Part shown: piece after piece, positions 17,035 through 25,181 of the stretch
Layout: each line of letters starts with the position of its first letter
Position numbering within the stretch: the stretch's first letter is position 1
Source of the DNA: Legionella sp. PC997
GTDB taxonomy: Bacteria > Pseudomonadota > Gammaproteobacteria > Legionellales > Legionellaceae
Assembly: GCF_014109825.1 (NCBI RefSeq)
Contig: NZ_CP059577.1
Span: 86,432-150,431 of the forward strand
DNA length: 64,000 nt
Direction: 5' to 3'
Program-made: the position numbers and the translations under genes
Notes under the pieces: generated by a model
Told to the model about the DNA's origin: nothing
The model's database searches: none
Seen by the model: the letters and a program-made list of their open reading frames with translations, nothing else

Positions 17035-17892
17035 TTAGGACTCCAGATTCACTCTATCCCCGGATAGATTAGGAGATGAAATCACCAAAAAAGAAACCAA
17101 ATTTCCGGAACTGTTTTTCACTTTATGAGCTGCCCATGCTTTAATAGTTATTCCTTCCTGTTCCTGCAACACCTGTTCATAATTTTCAAACTCAATAACC
17201 AATTGTCCTTGTAAACAATAAAAAAATTGTTCTGTTTTCTGATGATAATGCTTTATCTCACAACTTCCAGCAGGCATCGTTTCATAAATAACACTAAACT
17301 GCCCCTCATTTTTTAACCACCATCCATCGCAACCTTGTCCCCATTTAAAATGGAGTGCATTGTTTATTGAGACAGCCTCTTCTCTCACTACAGATTCTAA
17401 TACATGCGATTTTAGGCTTTGACTTAAGCCGGAGACTGAATCACCATTTAAGAGCCCGATGTCTGTTGTTTCTTGAAATTCTTTACGCAAAAAATAAAAA
17501 ATAGAATTTTTTTGAAATCCATGCCGCTCAAATTCAAGTTTGAACCCTAATTTTTTATAAAATTCTATTGCCTCCCAATCCATAGTGTTAACTGTTGCAA
17601 AAGCGCAGCCTTTCTCACTACCATACTTCAATGCCTTTTGCATGAGTTTTGTTCCCCATCCTTGATGTCTGATGGATTCACTCACCCAAAGATTATCGAC
17701 ATGAAGACCTCCATAGAGTGTTCCGCCACTACAACCACCCACAATGCTATTGTCTGCATCACGAATAAAGCATGCAAAGAAATCTAAAGATTCGAAGCCT
17801 CTTTGTTGTTTGGCATACGCCTTAATCCCATTTGTTAATATTTGAACATCATCAGGGTTTGGATTTTCTAAAAACGATAACTTTAAAGTCAT
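17035..17892 (-). CDS. GNAT-cupin fusion protein
   Basis: A 285-residue protein. Residues 1-145 are a GNAT domain (LHVDNLWVSESIRHQGWGTKLMQ, then a DWEAIEFYKKLGF end) of the local paralogue family. Residues 165-280 are a cupin (GSCEIKHYHQKTEQFFYCLQG, a likely metal-binding HxH...E motif). Cupins of this type often bind sugars or metal-linked substrates. The adjacent downstream gene order GNAT and upstream cupin (17898) suggests the fusion came from the same small gene neighbourhood. Function unknown. Confidence 0.75.
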   Translation of the reverse strand: MTLKLSFLENPNPDDVQILTNGIKAYAKQQRGFESLDFFACFIRDADNSIVGGCSGGTLYGGLHVDNLWVSESIRHQGWGTKLMQKALKYGSEKGCAFATVNTMDWEAIEFYKKLGFKLEFERHGFQKNSIFYFLRKEFQETTDIGLLNGDSVSGLSQSLKSHVLESVVREEAVSINNALHFKWGQGCDGWWLKNEGQFSVIYETMPAGSCEIKHYHQKTEQFFYCLQGQLVIEFENYEQVLQEQEGITIKAWAAHKVKNSSGNLVSFLVISSPNLSGDRVNLES

Positions 17893-17897
17893 TTAAT

Positions 17898-18284
17898 TTA
17901 TCCCACTGTAGGAGACCAGGCACCATGCTCCACATAACTTGCCTCATCACTGCCTGACCAAGGTGGCATAGTAACGCAAATAAACACTAAATCTGCTGCA
18001 TCACTTCGATATTGAAAATGTGTTCCCAAGGGAATATCGATGCTGACTCCAGGTGTTAAAGGCGTAATACTCTCTTCATCGTTCAATTTACGCCAAATTG
18101 CACCGTCACCAGAAAGGACATGCCAAAATTCAGATACAGTTTTATGACGAACTGCTTTGGAAATTGTTCCTGCTTTCAAAGTACAGTGAGCCATTCCACC
18201 TAAATGATTATTCATCAGCAATCGAACTTCAGCACCTGCTGGAGAGATATGTTGATACTCTTTGGGTATTTCTTGTGTATTCAT
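17898..18284 (-). CDS. single-domain cupin protein
   Basis: A 128-residue cupin. The motif 1 region GGMAHCTLKAGTISKAVRHKTVSEFWHVLSG lacks a clean HxH pair but has one His and Glu. Motif 2 is VSIDIPLGTHFQYR. The C-terminal end (TMPPWSGSDEASYVEHGAW) is conserved in a known group of small cupins. GAGG precedes ATG 18284. It lies 5 bases before the GNAT-cupin gene, so the two are cotranscribed. Substrate unknown. Confidence 0.72.
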   Translation of the reverse strand: MNTQEIPKEYQHISPAGAEVRLLMNNHLGGMAHCTLKAGTISKAVRHKTVSEFWHVLSGDGAIWRKLNDEESITPLTPGVSIDIPLGTHFQYRSDAADLVFICVTMPPWSGSDEASYVEHGAWSPTVG

Positions 18285-18334
18285 TTATGCCTCTATTAAA
18301 ACAATGTTCTCATCAGTAGTGGTTATTTCTTTTT

Positions 18335-19228
18335 TTAAATTTGAATTGTAACGCAAGCATTATCTGCATCTAAAGTAACCACTTTGCCAATTGGAAGAAT
18401 GCAATTTTGCTTACCGTGCCCATAGGGAAACTCTTTAATGCAAGGTACTTTTAATTTTGAAGCCCATTCATTGATTACATCTTCTACCGTACCATCATGC
18501 TGATGCGAGTTCTTACTTTTACAGTGTTCAAATGTACCAAAAATAACGCCAGAAACTTCATCAAAAATTCCTGCTAAATCTAGTTGGGAGAGCATGCCAT
18601 CAATATTATAGGGCTCGACACCAACGTCTTCTACCAACAAAATACTTTCTTTAAAACTAGGCAGATAAGGTGTGCCCATTAAATTAGTCATCAGAGTTAA
18701 ATTTCCACCAAGTAAAGGGCCTCGACTAACACCTGCATGAACCTTTATTCCTTTGGAAATTATGTATTCTTGGCCTAATAAAGAAGAAAGTAATGTTTTT
18801 TTAACCTGGGTACTCAAATGAATAGTCAAAGTAAATCCTGTATAACTTACTAAGCCACTGTTTTTAAATAGGCCTAATTGCAACGCGGTGGTATCACTAA
18901 ACCCGAATAATTGTTTTGGGTTTCTCTTAATTAATTCATAGTCTAAAAAAGGTAAAATACGTTGTGAACCTTGTCCGCCTCGGGTTGCAATAATTGCTTT
19001 CACTTCAGAATCTTTAAAGAAATCCATCACATCATTGGCACGTTCACTGTCTTTTCCCGCTAAAAATCGTTCTGATGCAAACATATGCTTTGCATACTTT
19101 ACCTTAAATCCATTCAACTTTAATAAATGAACTCCCGCTTCTATATCCTGTTCCATAATAGGGCTCGACGGTGAAATAAGCCCTACGATATCTCCTTTTT
19201 GCAGTGGTGCTGGACATAGAATCTTCAT
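18335..19228 (-). CDS. S66-family peptidase (LD-carboxypeptidase / MccF-like)
   Basis: A 297-residue S66 serine peptidase. The nucleophile motif is FGFSDTTALQ with Ser111. The second region has LLGGNLTLMTNLMGTPY, LLVEDVGVEPYNIDGML carries the catalytic Glu, and EFPYGHG carries the His. Family members either trim LD-linked peptidoglycan tetrapeptides (LdcA) or cleave microcin C and related antibiotics (MccF). Given the setting among modifying enzymes, an antibiotic-immunity or detoxification role is an attractive inference, but LdcA-like recycling is equally possible. GAGG precedes the ATG. Confidence 0.83.
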   Translation of the reverse strand: MKILCPAPLQKGDIVGLISPSSPIMEQDIEAGVHLLKLNGFKVKYAKHMFASERFLAGKDSERANDVMDFFKDSEVKAIIATRGGQGSQRILPFLDYELIKRNPKQLFGFSDTTALQLGLFKNSGLVSYTGFTLTIHLSTQVKKTLLSSLLGQEYIISKGIKVHAGVSRGPLLGGNLTLMTNLMGTPYLPSFKESILLVEDVGVEPYNIDGMLSQLDLAGIFDEVSGVIFGTFEHCKSKNSHQHDGTVEDVINEWASKLKVPCIKEFPYGHGKQNCILPIGKVVTLDADNACVTIQI

Positions 19229-19240
19229 TTATTACCTCAA

Positions 19241-20491
19241 TTATTTTCTGCATTCAAAAACAATACTTTCGTCTTTTTCATCAGGTGGCGCGTTTCGGTC
19301 AAATCCTTTAACCATCCGTACATTGCTAAAACCAACCTCAGTAAGCAAATTGTGCAAGAAAGAAGAGTTTTGATAAATGCGAATTTTATATTCCTCTACC
19401 TCTGTTTGAATCACACGGTTGTTTTCAATCAACTCGTATTTGCCGATAGAGTAACAAACCTCTTCATTGAGCATGGCTAATTGACTTAATACGATGAGAG
19501 TTCCATCTTCTTTGGGCCATCTTGAGCCTCTCCATATACCTAATTCATTAGGAACTGCATAGCGTGTTTCTACTTCAAATACAAAAAGTCCTTTATCTTC
19601 TAGGTGCTCATAAATGATTTTTAAGGCTTTTTGGATATCCGCCTTTTCAGTAATGAGACAAAATGAACCACTGGGTATAAAAATCAAAGAGTACTTCTCA
19701 GATTGATTTAAATCTTCAATAAAACCATACCAGACTTTTGGATTAAGATTTTTGCTCCTTGCTTTTGCATGCAGTCGCTCAAGCATCGGTTGACTTGCAT
19801 CAAAGCCCTGAACATCAAATCCTTCTTCAGCCAAAGGCAATAAAAATCGACCCGTACCACACATAGGCTCTAAAATGGTGCCTTTAGCCTCTACAGCATA
19901 GCTTCGGTAAAAAGAGTACGCATCTTGTGGCACATTGGGTTTACTTAAATCATATACTTCAGTACACAGGCTCTGATAGGTATCTAGTTTTTTCATGGGT
20001 TCCTCTTTAAAATCCAATACCATTAAATATTCATCATAGAAGGTATCATTAATTTTAAGTGCTTTAGGTTCAGTACCATAAATTCGAAACCCTTGCTTTT
20101 GATAAAAAGCGCGGGCCACAAAATTGCTCGTAACACAGGTTAAGTGCAATTGAGTAACGCAGGTTTTTGCATGTTGTATCAGGGTCTGAATTAATGCTGT
20201 TGCAATACCTTTCCCTCTGTATTCAAGACGAGTATACATACCCCAAAGTACACCACGGTGTTTGGTTTTAAGTGAATTAAGCTTATAGAATCCAGCACAA
20301 GACACTAATAAATCATCAACAAAGGCACCTAATACGTATCCTTTACTTAATCCATTTTGAAAATCAGTATCGGACATTAACGCTTCCTCGTCATAAGAAG
20401 AGCCAAAGCTTTCTGGTGAGTTGGCCAGAGCCTCTAAACGTATTTCTTTCCATATATTCCAATCCGCATCAAACAATTGTCTAATCTTCAC
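19241..20491 (-). CDS. GNAT-class I SAM methyltransferase fusion
   Basis: A 416-residue protein. Residues 1-160 are a GNAT domain (LEYRGKGIATALIQ). From residue about 165 (MKKLDTYQSLCTEVYDLSKP) a complete class I methyltransferase follows, with motif I ILEPMCGTGRFLLPLAEEG and the following FDASQPML. The methyltransferase start has its own AGAGG 5 bases ahead of ATG, so it was very probably an independent gene whose upstream neighbour lost its stop. Both a fusion and an internally initiated methyltransferase may be made. The gene starts at GTG 20491 overlapping TGA of the upstream gene (GTGA). Confidence 0.78.
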   Translation of the reverse strand: MKIRQLFDADWNIWKEIRLEALANSPESFGSSYDEEALMSDTDFQNGLSKGYVLGAFVDDLLVSCAGFYKLNSLKTKHRGVLWGMYTRLEYRGKGIATALIQTLIQHAKTCVTQLHLTCVTSNFVARAFYQKQGFRIYGTEPKALKINDTFYDEYLMVLDFKEEPMKKLDTYQSLCTEVYDLSKPNVPQDAYSFYRSYAVEAKGTILEPMCGTGRFLLPLAEEGFDVQGFDASQPMLERLHAKARSKNLNPKVWYGFIEDLNQSEKYSLIFIPSGSFCLITEKADIQKALKIIYEHLEDKGLFVFEVETRYAVPNELGIWRGSRWPKEDGTLIVLSQLAMLNEEVCYSIGKYELIENNRVIQTEVEEYKIRIYQNSSFLHNLLTEVGFSNVRMVKGFDRNAPPDEKDESIVFECRK

Positions 20492-20955
20492 AATATTATC
20501 TCCATGACGGTGACAGGATGTCCTTTAAATTCATCCATGCCAATCGTGCGCCAACCAAGACGACTGTAATATTCTGGAATGGTAGGATCAAAAGCAAAAA
20601 GATAAAGATTTTTAAACCCTAATGTTTGGGCTTCTTCTTTTACTCGAAGAATAAGCTGTCTTGCAATACCTTGTTTTTGATGGCCTGGCGCTACCACTAA
20701 CGAGCCTAGCCAGGGAGTTAGTTCAGGACGGATCCCATCATTCACGCGTAAAGAGCACATCCCAACAGGTTTATCTTCATCAAAAGCAACAACAGTGAGC
20801 GGTAACTGCTCGATGTTTAAATGATTTCGTAAATTTTCTTCTACACGCGAAGTGGGCACATCAGGAACCCAAATTTTTCCTAATACTTCATGCCAAATCT
20901 TAGCAAGCTCTGGAATGCAATCGGAGTGATGTTTTAGATAGGCTATCGTTATCAT
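20488..20955 (-). CDS. GNAT N-acetyltransferase
   Basis: A 155-residue GNAT domain with strong family features: TPWLGSLVVAPGHQKQGIARQLI (acetyl-CoA loop) and a C-terminal YYSRLGWRTIG. Similar proteins are annotated as general acetyltransferases of small substrates. It begins ATG 20955 with a weak AGGT ribosome-binding site and overlaps the next gene by 4 bases. Substrate unknown. Confidence 0.8.
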   Translation of the reverse strand: MITIAYLKHHSDCIPELAKIWHEVLGKIWVPDVPTSRVEENLRNHLNIEQLPLTVVAFDEDKPVGMCSLRVNDGIRPELTPWLGSLVVAPGHQKQGIARQLILRVKEEAQTLGFKNLYLFAFDPTIPEYYSRLGWRTIGMDEFKGHPVTVMEIIL

Positions 20956-20976
20956 CTTAATACCTGTAAAAATGAA

Positions 20977-21327
20977 TTATTCCTCTTGGCAAGGCGTGCC
21001 TTGATGAAACACCATTTGCCAACGGTTGTGTTTGTATTGCCAGAGCGAAGAACGTAAGGAACTTTTTGAGGCAACAGTAACCTTATAAGTTGCCAACATG
21101 ACTTCGGGCGACACCTCTAATACTGAAAAGTCATTAACCATATAACTTCGTGACTCTTCTTCTGGAAGAGAATCAAGTAGGTCGTTCTTATTGTAAATTG
21201 AACCAGAGGCCCCATACTCGATAAATTTATCAGCAATCAGTAGCTTCAGTTGGGTAATCGATTTTCTCGTTTTCGGATTTAAAAGAGAAGTCTCTAGCTC
21301 ATAAATCAGTTGGTGTTCTTGTTTCAT
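20977..21327 (-). CDS. SnoaL/NTF2-like (DUF4440) protein
   Basis: A 116-residue protein of the NTF2-like cone fold, DUF4440 type: an N-terminal helix (LETSLLNPKTR), the strand DKFIEYGASGSIYNKNDL and the end LWQYKHNRWQMVFHQGTP. Members are small enzymes or ligand binders of unknown substrate. GAGG lies 8 bases ahead of the ATG. It is the first gene of the long minus-strand operon running to 13.8 kb. Confidence 0.72.
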   Translation of the reverse strand: MKQEHQLIYELETSLLNPKTRKSITQLKLLIADKFIEYGASGSIYNKNDLLDSLPEEESRSYMVNDFSVLEVSPEVMLATYKVTVASKSSLRSSLWQYKHNRWQMVFHQGTPCQEE

Positions 21328-21388
21328 AGCGATATCCTCATCAAATATCTGGGCTTGTGTTATTCACCATCGAGAAACAGAGCCAGTC

Positions 21389-21410
21389 CAAAAAAACAAA
21401 ACGCGGTTTT
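21389..21410 (-). terminator. Rho-independent-like terminator
   Basis: On the minus strand a stem CAAAAC-CGC-GTTTTG (21396-21410) is followed by seven T (21389-21395). It follows the 21468-21911 gene and would separate it from the downstream operon. The stem is short and AT-rich, so it may be weak. Confidence 0.45.
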
Positions 21411-21467
21411 GAGTAATGCTCTTTACTTAATTTTTGAATTGCTTATTGAGGTAAATAACGCATTAAG

Positions 21468-21911
21468 TCAACTTTCTTGAGATCGCAATCGATCTAGATG
21501 ATGAATAATCAATGAATTCACCACTTGTTTATTAAAATCAGGACAAAAACGTGGATAATCACGTTCAAGACCATAAGACCATTTTTCCAAACGTTCATGA
21601 TCATATTCGATCATGTCTTCAAACAAGTAATCTTCTCCATAAGTTTCTTCACAATGAAGGCCAACTCCTCCATCATAAAGTTCTCCTGAAGGCATGCGCA
21701 ATGCAATGTGCCAGCACTCTTCATGGGATTTCATCATCACAAAAACAATATGCACTTTATCCTGAAAGCGGTCATTCCAAGCATCAAAAAATAATTTAGC
21801 AAACGCGCCACAAGGACCATAATTAATCCTTGGTGTTTCTTCATGAAATCCCAGCAATTGATTTATATCGTTTTTTAAATCATTTAAAACTGTAATTTCT
21901 TCTGCATTCAC
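21468..21911 (-). CDS. uncharacterised protein with possible Cys-His-Asp site
   Basis: A 147-residue protein not recognised as a named family. Conserved-looking points are GPCGAFAKLFFDAWN with a Cys at a helix start, CWHIALRMPSGELYDGG with a His on a strand, and the Asp in LYDGG. This arrangement recalls papain-like or NlpC/P60-type cysteine hydrolases, but this is a guess from spacing only. It starts at GTG 21911, with GGGAG 6 bases upstream. It follows the AlaX gene and probably belongs to the same transcript. Confidence 0.55.
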   Translation of the reverse strand: MNAEEITVLNDLKNDINQLLGFHEETPRINYGPCGAFAKLFFDAWNDRFQDKVHIVFVMMKSHEECWHIALRMPSGELYDGGVGLHCEETYGEDYLFEDMIEYDHERLEKWSYGLERDYPRFCPDFNKQVVNSLIIHHLDRLRSQES

Positions 21912-21972
21912 TCATAACTCCCGTAGTATTAAGCTACTTTTTTGATTAAGACACTTTATGTTTAAGCTGAAT

Positions 21973-22608
21973 TTATTGTACCAGATAAATTTCAATTCGT
22001 TCTTTACCTTTACCCACATTCGACCTTTTTAACGTAATATAACCCACTTCAGCGGTTGATTTTACATGTGTTCCACCACAAGAAACCTTAGAAAATCCTT
22101 CGATTTCCCAATAACGCATTTGACTCTTCTCATCAGAAAATCCAGTGTGAATAAGCATATCTTTTGCAATAATTTGATTGTATTCAAACAAAAGAGAGTC
22201 AAAGATATCCGAAATATTGTGCTGATAGCTAAAATCAATTCTAGCCTTATGCTCAGCAATATGAGCACCTATTTTTTCAACGGGCAGCATTCTTTGGACA
22301 AGCTCTAAGATTAATTCAGCAGCAAAATGAAGGCGCATCAATTTATAACGACGAACAAAGTCAATTTCCATAAGGACAACATCGCCTTTAGAAAGTCCAT
22401 GCTCCGCAGGTAATGTATAATAAATCAAGTGATCTTCTATTTCAGAATGAGTGACTATCAGGCCGTTCACGCGGACTGTATCACTTTCCTGACCACCGGA
22501 AAACGAAAAACCAATAGTCTCTGCAAAAAGTAGTCGATTCTCATTGACTGACACCACTTTAGTCATTAATTGGCGTTGATAGGGATTATCCCAGAATATT
22601 TTTTGCAT
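21973..22608 (-). CDS. AlaX-like alanyl-tRNA editing protein
   Basis: A 211-residue free-standing AlaX-type editing domain, which removes Ser or Gly mischarged onto tRNA-Ala. The N-terminal FSGGQESDTV, the central RLHFAAEL and the C-terminal CGGTHV are visible. In most members the first zinc site is HxxxH; here it reads HFAAE (second His replaced by Glu), while CxxxH is kept. The gene lies 3 bases after the YbaK gene and is cotranscribed with it and with the DUF2000 gene. Confidence 0.78.
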   Translation of the reverse strand: MQKIFWDNPYQRQLMTKVVSVNENRLLFAETIGFSFSGGQESDTVRVNGLIVTHSEIEDHLIYYTLPAEHGLSKGDVVLMEIDFVRRYKLMRLHFAAELILELVQRMLPVEKIGAHIAEHKARIDFSYQHNISDIFDSLLFEYNQIIAKDMLIHTGFSDEKSQMRYWEIEGFSKVSCGGTHVKSTAEVGYITLKRSNVGKGKERIEIYLVQ

Positions 22609-22611
22609 GAC

Positions 22612-23103
22612 TTACTCTCTAATCTTTACCACCATCCCATTTGTTAGCTGTTTCAATGTTTCAGGAGATAATGAAAACACTGCATTGGGCGTTCCTGCTG
22701 CAGCCCAAAGAACTTCATGGCATAACAAATCTTCATCAATAAGAACCGTATCAATAACGTTTTTATGGCCAACGGGAGGAACTCCACCAATCGCAAAACC
22801 AGTGATTTCTCGTGTAAAATCTGCATCAGCTTTCCCAATAGGTTCATTGATGAGACTAACAATCAAGCTCTCATTCACACGATTAACACCACTTGCTAAT
22901 ACTAATACTGGCTTGTTGGTTTTTTCTGTGCAAAATAGTAATGACTTCACAATTTGAGCAACACCACATCTTAAAGTATCAGCAGCATCTTTTGCCGTGC
23001 GAGTGCTCGAATCAAGTTCTTTGACCTCACACGATATCCCTTTTTGAGATAAAAAATCTTGTATGATTTGCGCGCGTTTACTTAACTTTTTCTCTTTATT
23101 CAT
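22612..23103 (-). CDS. YbaK/ProX-type aminoacyl-tRNA deacylase
   Basis: A 163-residue YbaK-like editing domain. Landmarks are TRTAKDAADTLRCGVAQIVKSLLF with the functional Lys, the ASGVNRVNE strand and ITGFAIGGVPPVGH with the GG-P loop. Such proteins hydrolyse misacylated Cys-tRNA-Pro or Ala-tRNA-Pro in trans. It sits between DUF2000 and AlaX in one operon, so three potential tRNA-acting hydrolases are coexpressed. Confidence 0.82.
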   Translation of the reverse strand: MNKEKKLSKRAQIIQDFLSQKGISCEVKELDSSTRTAKDAADTLRCGVAQIVKSLLFCTEKTNKPVLVLASGVNRVNESLIVSLINEPIGKADADFTREITGFAIGGVPPVGHKNVIDTVLIDEDLLCHEVLWAAAGTPNAVFSLSPETLKQLTNGMVVKIRE

Positions 23104-23120
23104 CGCTTATCACCATCCCA

Positions 23121-23543
23121 TCATCGCCACAAAGAACACTTTCTAGTGAGCTCTGTCACTACGTCCCAATCCCCAAACAAGACAATGCCATAATAAATCA
23201 GATCGTTCTCTTTAACCTGTGCCGTTCTTTCAATTTGCTCTTGATAGGACCCAACAGTCATCGTATCGGTAAAATCATTAAAGAGAACATTTTTTGCTAA
23301 AGCATTCTGGCGTAATGTTCTAATTTTGTTGGAATTCTCACAAAGAATTATAAAAGGGATTTCTGAAATATACGGGTGAGAGCCTCCGTCTGCATCTCGA
23401 TAATCGGTTAAACGCAGTTCTTCTGTACCAATCACAGCGCCTAAACCAATACACATATGAGCAAGTGCATTCATTACTTTGCCAGGCTCGATACGTTTGT
23501 TAAGCACTGCAACCAGTTTGTTTTTAAAAGGGTGTTCAACCAT
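23121..23543 (-). CDS. DUF2000 protein (peptidyl-tRNA hydrolase II-like fold)
   Basis: A 140-residue DUF2000 protein (NKLVAVLNKRIEPGKVMNAL and the LIYYGIVLFGDWDVV end). The family shares its fold with peptidyl-tRNA hydrolase II; its own activity is unproven. ATG 23543 has GGAGG just upstream; the upstream GTG at 23555 overlaps that site and was not chosen. It is first in the DUF2000-YbaK-AlaX operon. Two palindromes lie between it and the divergent XRE-cupin regulator, which probably controls it. Confidence 0.75.
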   Translation of the reverse strand: MVEHPFKNKLVAVLNKRIEPGKVMNALAHMCIGLGAVIGTEELRLTDYRDADGGSHPYISEIPFIILCENSNKIRTLRQNALAKNVLFNDFTDTMTVGSYQEQIERTAQVKENDLIYYGIVLFGDWDVVTELTRKCSLWR

Positions 23544-23573
23544 ACAATCCTCCACAATCTACTTCACAATTCG

Positions 23574-23587
23574 TGCGTTATAACGCA
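23574..23587. promoter_or_regulatory. operator palindrome 1
   Basis: Perfect 14-base palindrome TGCGTTATAACGCA, 30 bases upstream of the DUF2000 start. It closely matches the core of the second site (TGCGCTAAAACGCA), whose centre is 35 bases away. It is a probable binding site for the adjacent XRE-cupin regulator. Confidence 0.65.
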
Positions 23588-23604
23588 TAATAAACCAGTA
23601 TATA

Positions 23605-23626
23605 CTTGTGCGCTAAAACGCACAAG
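23605..23626. promoter_or_regulatory. operator palindrome 2
   Basis: Inverted repeat CTTGTGCG-CTAAAA-CGCACAAG (8-base arms), 21 bases before the XRE-cupin start. Its core TGCGCTAAAACGCA is a near copy of operator 1. Binding here would repress the regulator itself as well as the divergent tRNA-editing operon. Confidence 0.65.
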
Positions 23627-23647
23627 CTTTTTTTAATAAGGGACATA

Positions 23648-24211
23648 ATGCAAGAAATTTCAAACCGCATTGCAAAAATACTAAAATCATTAAGACAAGA
23701 TCGAGGTTGGAGCTTAGATAAAACAGCGCTTGAAACGGGCGTTTCTAAAGCGATGCTTGGGCAAATTGAACGCGAAGAGTCAAGCCCAACGATTTCTACC
23801 CTATGGAAAATTGCGAGCGGCTTTCAAACCTCCTTTTCATCGTTTATTGAAGACAGTCTGGATGATTCAACCAATCCTATTTATAGAACAGGGCATGCTG
23901 AAACTTTGCATCCAGATGATGAAAAAATACGAGTACTTCCTCTGTTTCCTTTTGATGAACAGCTACATTTTGAATTGTTTGTTATTGAGTTATTGCCCGG
24001 ATGCGAACATCTTTCACCTCCTCATAAACATGGAGTCATTGAGCATGTCATTGTTGTGGATGGAACCATTGAAATTTTGTTAGGTAGGTTCTGGAAATCA
24101 CTTTCCAAAGGAGAAGGACTGCGTTTTAATGCCAATCAACCGCATGGCTACCGAAATCCAACCAATGAGCTATCGCGCATCCATGATATTATTCATTACC
24201 CACCTCAATAG
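23648..24211 (+). CDS. XRE-cupin transcriptional regulator
   Basis: A 187-residue regulator. Residues 1-60 are an XRE helix-turn-helix (SLDKTALETGVSKAMLGQIEREESSPTISTLWKI). Residues 100-185 are a cupin sensor (CEHLSPPHKHGVIEHVIVV, with a possible metal-binding PHKH...E motif). ATG 23648 is preferred because AAGGGA lies 5 bases upstream; the longer frame crosses operator 2. It is divergent from the DUF2000-YbaK-AlaX operon and the two operators lie in the gap, so it likely controls that operon. Its ligand is unknown. Confidence 0.85.
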   Translation: MQEISNRIAKILKSLRQDRGWSLDKTALETGVSKAMLGQIEREESSPTISTLWKIASGFQTSFSSFIEDSLDDSTNPIYRTGHAETLHPDDEKIRVLPLFPFDEQLHFELFVIELLPGCEHLSPPHKHGVIEHVIVVDGTIEILLGRFWKSLSKGEGLRFNANQPHGYRNPTNELSRIHDIIHYPPQ

Positions 24212-24227
24212 GAGTTCCCTTAATCGG

Positions 24228-25181
24228 TTATGGCACATAAAACAAAGGGGTTAATGCCATAGTTTTTAAGTCATGAAGCCATTCATCCCCTGGCTTTCCT
24301 CCTGGAGCTGTTTCTTCAAACCAGTTGTATTTACACCAGAGGTAGATATCTAAGCTTTTCATTTGCGAAAAATGATTCACTTCTTTTAATTCTTCTGAGC
24401 TCAATGGCCGGATTTGCCTATATCCTTCTATAAACCATTCAAACAGTGGTTGCCAGAGAGGCCATGGTTTATTGCATAAGTCCAAAAAAGGTTTGGCAAT
24501 ATCGGCAAGATACCAATGATATACTGGCTCATCAAAATCAATCAGATGAACGCTCTCACCATCATAAAGCACATTTCCAGGACGATGGTCCCCATGGGTT
24601 AGGCCAAAATTAGATGAGTCGATTGAAAAAGTTTTGAAGCGTGTCGTAATCGTTTCATATAAATCCTGAATCAAGGACTCTTCTTGACGCGCATAATCCA
24701 AAGTCTCACGCCACAAATCTTCCCAAGTTAAAAAGTGATGTTTCTCTGCAACATAACTTTGCGAGGCTTGATGCAATAGCCCTAGAGCCCTTCCCCATGT
24801 TAGATAAGCTTTTTTATCTGAATAATCAAAATGCATGATTTGCCCTGGTACCTCCCGGCAAACATGAACAAAAAATTCCAAATCCTCTTGGTGCACAGTT
24901 TCAACATCATTTCCTTCTTGAGATACCACCGGTTCACAAATAGGCGTACCACACAAAAATAAATACTTCTGAAAATCAATGGCACTCAAAAGTTCGCGAG
25001 CTTTTCGTATTTTTTCATGCGTCATGCGTAGGTAAAATCCTTGTCCATTAGATTCAAATCGATAAACACAGTTAATTTGATTATTGATAAGCTTAAGATG
25101 GGTAGGGTTTTTTACCCATTTTTGCGCCGCATGGTTCGCTGTTGTATCCGTAATTTTTTTTAACGTGATCTCCCAAATCAT
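24228..25181 (-). CDS. SrkA/APH-type kinase
   Basis: A 317-residue kinase-like protein with the catalytic loop LTHGDHRPGNVLY and metal motif LIDFDEPVYHW, which resembles the SrkA/homoserine kinase-like branch of the APH superfamily. The N-lobe includes RFESNGQGFYLRMTHE. It is probably active on a small substrate or protein; no substrate evidence exists. It overlaps the upstream GNAT gene by 4 bases (ATGA) and is the last gene of a four-gene minus-strand operon. Confidence 0.77.
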   Translation of the reverse strand: MIWEITLKKITDTTANHAAQKWVKNPTHLKLINNQINCVYRFESNGQGFYLRMTHEKIRKARELLSAIDFQKYLFLCGTPICEPVVSQEGNDVETVHQEDLEFFVHVCREVPGQIMHFDYSDKKAYLTWGRALGLLHQASQSYVAEKHHFLTWEDLWRETLDYARQEESLIQDLYETITTRFKTFSIDSSNFGLTHGDHRPGNVLYDGESVHLIDFDEPVYHWYLADIAKPFLDLCNKPWPLWQPLFEWFIEGYRQIRPLSSEELKEVNHFSQMKSLDIYLWCKYNWFEETAPGGKPGDEWLHDLKTMALTPLFYVP

